From assembly GCA_963737625.1 (NCBI GenBank), contig CAVTTK010000002.1, positions 620,001-684,000 of the forward strand: a stretch of DNA of 64,000 nucleotides, written 5' to 3'. The stretch comes from Bog-756 sp963737625. Lineage in GTDB: Bacteria; Actinomycetota; Acidimicrobiia; Acidimicrobiales; RAAP-2. Positions within the stretch are counted from its first letter, which is position 1, and each line of letters starts with the position of its first letter. Under the pieces are notes generated by a model. That model saw only the letters and a list, made by a program, of their open reading frames with translations. It did no database searches and had not been told where the DNA came from. The position numbers and the translations under genes were made by a program. Of the stretch, positions 59,820 to 64,000 are shown piece by piece.

Positions 59820-61904
59820 CTACTTGACTCCCAAGGCGGTGATGACGATGTCGATGAGCTTGATCCCGATGAAGGGCAGGATGAACCCGCCCAGCCCGTA
59901 GATGAGGAGGTTGCGGCGGAGCACCGCCGCGGCCCCGGCGGCCCGGAACTTGACCCCGCGCAGGGCCAGGGGGATGAGGGCCACGATGATCAGGGCGTTG
60001 AAGATGACCGCCGACAGGATGGCCGAGTGGGCGGACGACAGATGCATGATGTTGAGGGTGTGGAGGGCGGGGAACACCCCCACGAACATGGCCGGGATGA
60101 TGGCGAAGTACTTGGCCACGTCGTTGGTGATGGAGAAGGTGGTCAGGGACCCCCGGGTGATGAGCAGTTGCTTCCCGATCTCCACGATGTCGATGAGCTT
60201 GGTGGGGTTGGAGTCGAGATCGACCATGTTGCCGGCCTCCTTGGCCGCCTGGGTGCCACTGTTCATGGCCACCCCCACGTCGGCCTGGGCCAGTGCCGGC
60301 GCGTCGTTGGTGCCGTCACCGGTCATGGCCACCAGGTGTCCGCCGGACTGCTCCTTCTTGATGAGGGCCATCTTGTCCTCGGGCGTGGCCTCGGCCAGGA
60401 AGTCGTCCACCCCGGCCTCGGCGGCGATGGCCGAGGCGGTGAGGGGGTTGTCACCGGTGATCATGACGGTGCGGATACCCATCTGGCGCATCTCGGCGAA
60501 CTTCTCGGCGATGCCCGGCTTGACCACGTCGTTGAGGCGGACCACCCCGAGCACCCGGGTGCCCTCGGCCACCACCAGGGGCGTGCCCCCGCCCTTGGCG
60601 ATCTCCTCGACCACCGGGGACAGCTCGGCCGGAGCGCTGCCACCCTGGCCCTCCACCCACTGGCGCACCGAGTCGGCCGCCCCCTTGCGGATGGAGCGGC
60701 CGTCCACGTCGAGGCCGCTCATGCGGGTCTGGGCGGTGAAGGGGACCAGCTCCGCCCCCTCGATCTGGTGGGCCTGCTGGCCGTAGCGGGTCTCGGCCAA
60801 CTCCACGATGGATCGGCCCTCGGGTGTCTCGTCGGCCAGGCTGGACAGCAGCACGGCCGAGGCCAGCTCGTCGGCGGTGACGCCGGGCATGGCGGCGAAC
60901 TCGGTGGCCCGTCGGTTGCCGAAGGTGATGGTGCCGGTCTTGTCCAGCAGCAGGGTGGAGACGTCGCCGGCGGCCTCGACGGCCCGACCGGACATGGCCA
61001 GCACATTGCGCTGCACCAGGCGGTCCATGCCGGCGATGCCGATGGCCGACAGCAGCGCCCCGATGGTGGTGGGGATGAGACAGACCAGCAGGGCCACCAG
61101 CACCACGATGGACTGCGGGGCTCCCGAGTAGATGGCGAAGGGCTGCAGGGTGACCACGGACAGGAGGAAGATGACGGTCAGGCCGGCCAGCAGGATGTCC
61201 AGGGCGATCTCGTTGGGCGTCTTCTGCCGGCTGGCTCCTTCCACCAGGGCGATCATCCGGTCGAGGAAGGTCTCCCCGGGCCTGGAGGAGATCCGGACCA
61301 CGATGCGGTCGGACAGCACGCGGGTGCCGCCGGTCACCGATGACCGGTCGCCGCCCGACTCCCGGATGACCGGGGCCGATTCTCCGGTGATGGCGGATTC
61401 GTCGACGGTGGCAATGCCCTCGATGATCTCGCCGTCACCGGGAATGAGCTGGCCGGCCACCACCACGCACAGATCCCCCAGCTCCAGCTGGTTGGACGGC
61501 ACCTCGACGGTGTGGTCCCCCCGCTGGACGTAGGCCACCGTCTCTGCCCTGGTCTTGCGCAGGGTCTCGGCCTGGGCCTTGCCCCGGCCCTCGGCCACGG
61601 CCTCGGCGAAGTTGGCGAACACCACGGTGATCCAGAGCCAGATGGCCACCAGTCCGGTGAAGACGTTCTCCTGGGCCGAGGACGAGGACAGGTCCCGGAA
61701 GAAGTAGAACGTCGTGAGCACGCTGCCCACCTCCACCACGAACATGACCGGGTTGCGGGCCATGTGCCGGGGGCTGAGCTTGAGCAACGAGTCGAGCAGG
61801 GCCCGGCGGAGGAGGGCGCCGTCGAAGGCGGCCGACCGCGTCTCGGCCCCGGGGGAGGGCTGCTCGGGTGCCTCGGGGCCGGCCAGGGTGGATGAGGGAC
61901 TCAT
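59820..61904 (-). CDS. kdpB: KdpB potassium-transporting P-type ATPase
   Basis: A 694-residue catalytic subunit. The phosphorylated Asp lies in LLLDKTGTITFGNR (near 319). VTGESAPVIRESGGDRSSVT (the TGES actuator loop), GGGTPLVVAEGTRVLGV, MITGDNPLTASAIAAEAGVD and MTGDGTNDAPALAQADVGVA are all P-type landmarks. ATG 61904 follows AAGGAG; a TTG codon precedes it. It uses ATP to move K+ with KdpA. kdpA ends 12 bases upstream. Confidence 0.96.
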   Translation of the reverse strand: MSPSSTLAGPEAPEQPSPGAETRSAAFDGALLRRALLDSLLKLSPRHMARNPVMFVVEVGSVLTTFYFFRDLSSSSAQENVFTGLVAIWLWITVVFANFAEAVAEGRGKAQAETLRKTRAETVAYVQRGDHTVEVPSNQLELGDLCVVVAGQLIPGDGEIIEGIATVDESAITGESAPVIRESGGDRSSVTGGTRVLSDRIVVRISSRPGETFLDRMIALVEGASRQKTPNEIALDILLAGLTVIFLLSVVTLQPFAIYSGAPQSIVVLVALLVCLIPTTIGALLSAIGIAGMDRLVQRNVLAMSGRAVEAAGDVSTLLLDKTGTITFGNRRATEFAAMPGVTADELASAVLLSSLADETPEGRSIVELAETRYGQQAHQIEGAELVPFTAQTRMSGLDVDGRSIRKGAADSVRQWVEGQGGSAPAELSPVVEEIAKGGGTPLVVAEGTRVLGVVRLNDVVKPGIAEKFAEMRQMGIRTVMITGDNPLTASAIAAEAGVDDFLAEATPEDKMALIKKEQSGGHLVAMTGDGTNDAPALAQADVGVAMNSGTQAAKEAGNMVDLDSNPTKLIDIVEIGKQLLITRGSLTTFSITNDVAKYFAIIPAMFVGVFPALHTLNIMHLSSAHSAILSAVIFNALIIVALIPLALRGVKFRAAGAAAVLRRNLLIYGLGGFILPFIGIKLIDIVITALGVK

Positions 61905-61916
61905 CAAGGGCTCCTT

Positions 61917-63629
61917 CTAGAACTTTCCGACGAGGTGCTCGACGATGGGACCGAGGGCCAGCACGGGAAAATAGGTGAGGCCGACGACGATGACGGCGAT
62001 GCCGCCGAGCAACAGGGAGAACAGCGGCGTGCCCGTGGGGAACGTGCCTGACGACGGGGGAACGGTCTGCTTGCGGCCCAATGAGCCGGCGATGGCCAGT
62101 ACCGGCACCATCAGGGCGAAGCGGCCCACCAGCATGCAGATTCCGAGCGTGGTGTTGTACCAGTCGGTGTTGCCGCTGAGGCCTGCGAAGGCCGAGCCGT
62201 TGTTGTTGGACGCCGACACGAAGGCGTAGGTGATCTCCGACAGGCCATGGGGCCCGGGATTCTCGATGGAGGCCAGTGACGAATGCATGATCACCGAGAT
62301 GGCGGCGAAGGTGAGGGCCACCAGGGGGACCATCAGGAGGTAGATGACCACCAGCTTCATCTCGGCCGCCTGGATCTTCTTCCCGAGGTACTCCGGCGTT
62401 CGTCCCACCATGAGCCCGGCCACGAACACGGCCAGCAGGGCGAAGATGAGCATGCCGTAGAGGCCGGAGCCGGTGCCGCCCGGGCTCACCTCCCCCAGCA
62501 TCATGTTGAACAGCAGCACGCCACCGCCGAGTGGGGTGTAGCTGTCATGGGCCGAGTCGACCGAGCCGGTGGAGGTGCTCGTCGACGACGATCCGAAGAC
62601 AGCCGAGACGATGGGCCCGTTTCGCACCTCCTTGCCCTCCATGTTGCCGCCCGGCGAGGTGGCGGAGATCGACTGGCTGACCTGGGCCTGGCTGATGTGG
62701 ACGTTTCCGTGGGCCTCGAATGGCGCCACCAGTGCAGCGGCGATGATCCACAGGGCGAACATGGCCCCGACCACGGCCATGCCCTGCTTGCGGTCCTTGG
62801 CCATCTTGCCGAAGGTCCACCCGAGGGCGAAGGGGATGGAGAGCAGGACCCAGTTGGACAGGAGGTTGGTCAGGCCGGTCGGGTTCTCGTAGGGGTGGGC
62901 GGCGTTCGTGTTGAAGTAGCCGCCGCCGTTGGTCCCCACCTGCTTGATGGCCTCCTGGGAGGCGGCGGGGCCCCCGGGCAGGCCCTGGTGCTGACCGGTC
63001 AGGGTGGTGATGGCGTGGGTGGCGTGCAGGTTCTGCTCGGCCCCCTGGGCGATGAAGATGATGGTCAGGATGACGGCCATGGGGAAGAGGATCCGGGTGA
63101 TGATCCGGATCAGGTCGACCCAGAAGTTGCCGAGGGTGGCCGAACGCCTGCGGGTCAGGCCGCGGATGAGGGCCACGGCCACGGCGATCCCGGCGGCGGC
63201 CGAGGTGAACATCTCCACCACCAGGCCGGCCATCTGGGTGAACTGGGCCATGGTGTCCTCGCCGGCGTAGTTCTGCCAGTTGGTGTTGGTCAGGAAGCTC
63301 ACCGCGGTGTTGAACGAGAGCGGCGCCGGCACGTTGCCCAGATGGTCGGGGTTGAAGGGCACATGGGCCTGGATGCGCTGCATGCCGTAGAGGACCAGCA
63401 CGGAGACCAGCGAGAAGGCCAGCAGGGAGACGGCGTACACCGTCCAGCGCTGCTCGCCCTCGGGGTTGACCCCGGTGAGCCGGTAGGTCAACCGCTCGAC
63501 GGGGAGAAACAGCCGATCGCCCGGGGCCTTCTTGTTGGTGAAGACCTTGGCCATGTAGTTCCCCAGCAGCGGCGTGGAGACGGCCAGCAGGACGACGAGG
63601 ATGACGACCTCGATGATGTTCTGGGTCAT
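61917..63629 (-). CDS. kdpA: KdpA potassium-translocating subunit
   Basis: A 570-residue, about 10-helix membrane protein of the SKT channel type. Selectivity-filter repeats include SFLTNTNWQNYAGE, QVGTNGGGYFNTNAAHPYEN and ASNNNGSAFAG. PAPLSFNTAVSF and GGGVLLFNMMLGEVSPGGTG also fit. The ATG at 63629 shares one base with the kdpF stop (TGATG). It binds K+ from outside and passes it to KdpB. Confidence 0.96.
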   Translation of the reverse strand: MTQNIIEVVILVVLLAVSTPLLGNYMAKVFTNKKAPGDRLFLPVERLTYRLTGVNPEGEQRWTVYAVSLLAFSLVSVLVLYGMQRIQAHVPFNPDHLGNVPAPLSFNTAVSFLTNTNWQNYAGEDTMAQFTQMAGLVVEMFTSAAAGIAVAVALIRGLTRRRSATLGNFWVDLIRIITRILFPMAVILTIIFIAQGAEQNLHATHAITTLTGQHQGLPGGPAASQEAIKQVGTNGGGYFNTNAAHPYENPTGLTNLLSNWVLLSIPFALGWTFGKMAKDRKQGMAVVGAMFALWIIAAALVAPFEAHGNVHISQAQVSQSISATSPGGNMEGKEVRNGPIVSAVFGSSSTSTSTGSVDSAHDSYTPLGGGVLLFNMMLGEVSPGGTGSGLYGMLIFALLAVFVAGLMVGRTPEYLGKKIQAAEMKLVVIYLLMVPLVALTFAAISVIMHSSLASIENPGPHGLSEITYAFVSASNNNGSAFAGLSGNTDWYNTTLGICMLVGRFALMVPVLAIAGSLGRKQTVPPSSGTFPTGTPLFSLLLGGIAVIVVGLTYFPVLALGPIVEHLVGKF

Positions 63630-63721
63630 CAGAGTTTCTCGGGGGCGATGAGGGCGTAGATCAGGTAGGCGGTGATCAGCACCGACAGGATCAGGCCGAC
63701 CAGGTTGTCGTAGTTCTTCAT
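63629..63721 (-). CDS. kdpF: KdpF small membrane peptide (30 aa)
   Basis: Thirty residues, MKNYDNLVGLILSVLITAYL then IYALIAPEKL, one hydrophobic helix ending in the P-E-K-L/F motif common to KdpF. Its ATG overlaps the stop of the 62-residue gene before it (ATGA) and its stop overlaps the kdpA start. KdpF stabilises the KdpABC complex. Confidence 0.9.
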   Translation of the reverse strand: MKNYDNLVGLILSVLITAYLIYALIAPEKL

Positions 63722-63906
63722 GCCGGCACCTCCTCGTGGGTGGCCGATGGGGTGGGGGCGTCGGCCAAGGGGGACGACTCGTCGATCCCCTCGTAGGCCA
63801 GATCCACGGCGTCGTCCTTGCCCACGATGTGCTCGCAGAACCGGACGAAGGCCACCATCAGGGCGAAGAAGCCGATGATGGTCACGATGTAGAGCAGGTC
63901 AACCAT
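63718..63906 (-). CDS. Small membrane protein leading the kdp operon (62 aa)
   Basis: MVDLLYIVTIIGFFALMVAF begins one transmembrane helix, then VRFCEHIVGKD and an acidic, disordered tail. ATG 63906 has GAGGTACTC before it, and its stop overlaps kdpF, so it is the first translated gene of the kdp operon. Small genes of this shape (LLYIxTxxxFFAL....C) stand before kdpF in several phyla. I do not know a described function; a KdpA/KdpF partner or assembly factor is possible. Confidence 0.82.
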   Translation of the reverse strand: MVDLLYIVTIIGFFALMVAFVRFCEHIVGKDDAVDLAYEGIDESSPLADAPTPSATHEEVPA

Positions 63907-64000
63907 GAGTACCTCGCTTGTCGTCGGGGAGATGCCGTGTTGCGGCGGGCTGCAGCCCGTTCACGCCGGACCCGGTGGGGAGCGGTGGTCACCGGCCAGC

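Noticed and set aside
1..64000. tRNA, rRNA, CRISPR, insertion sequences or prophage
   Set aside because: No cloverleaf, rRNA, spaced direct-repeat array or transposase/integrase motif was seen.

Overview
The window is GC-rich actinobacterial chromosome, most likely from the class Acidimicrobiia. Evidence for this is the very high GC, frequent GTG starts, many 4-base ATGA/GTGA gene overlaps, F420-type flavoenzymes (LLM and PPOX families), actinobacterial KstR/FadE-type lipid catabolism, and a secreted protein with GYWLVASDGGIFSFGDA-type repeats that I associate with Acidimicrobiia. No rRNA, tRNA, CRISPR array, integrase or insertion sequence was seen.

Layout. 1-6.7 kb: the start of an acyl-CoA ligase (minus strand, cut by the window edge), an MBL-fold hydrolase, a ferredoxin reductase-like flavoprotein, and a minus-strand moxR - DUF58 - transglutaminase operon. 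6.8-11.6 kb: a glycerol operon (glpD, an AGPS-like FAD oxidase, glpK) divergent from a Fur/PerR gene. A stacked CAAC/GTTG operator lies over the fur promoter. 11.8-13.5 kb: fur, rubrerythrin and DUF3501, a peroxide/iron-stress set. 13.5-17.1 kb (minus strand): a heme-binding beta-barrel protein carrying a C-terminal encapsulin targeting peptide, then a family-1 encapsulin shell gene, a CaiB-type CoA transferase and an enoyl-CoA hydratase. This nanocompartment pair is the most notable system in the window. 17.5-18.6 kb: ssb, a small overlapping gene and msrB, followed by about 840 bp without a gene.

19.4-39.8 kb is a large acyl-CoA/steroid-type catabolic region. It holds a FadE30-IpdF-FadD3-like trio (the set for C/D-ring steroid degradation in mycobacteria), a zinc alcohol dehydrogenase, two more AMP-forming ligases, a second SDR, a P450 with an overlapping 3Fe-4S ferredoxin, a thiolase, a FadE26/29 + FadE28/27-type heteromeric acyl-CoA dehydrogenase pair preceded by a KstR-like box, an HSL-type esterase, an MFS exporter, a VOC protein, a rhodanese and an atypical thiolase. 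Together they would activate, oxidise and thiolytically cleave steroid-like acyl-CoAs.

39.9-54.4 kb is a miscellany: a repeat-bearing secreted protein, a lipoprotein, acetyltransferases, a WYL regulator with a DinB-like protein, PPOX/LLM flavoproteins, RibH2-type lumazine synthase, a FrnE-like DsbA and others. Two of the genes here are broken by single-base frameshifts. 54.4-63.9 kb (minus strand) is a methyltransferase-Mug glycosylase fusion gene followed upstream by a complete kdp potassium-uptake locus: small membrane protein, kdpF, A, B, C, D and E.
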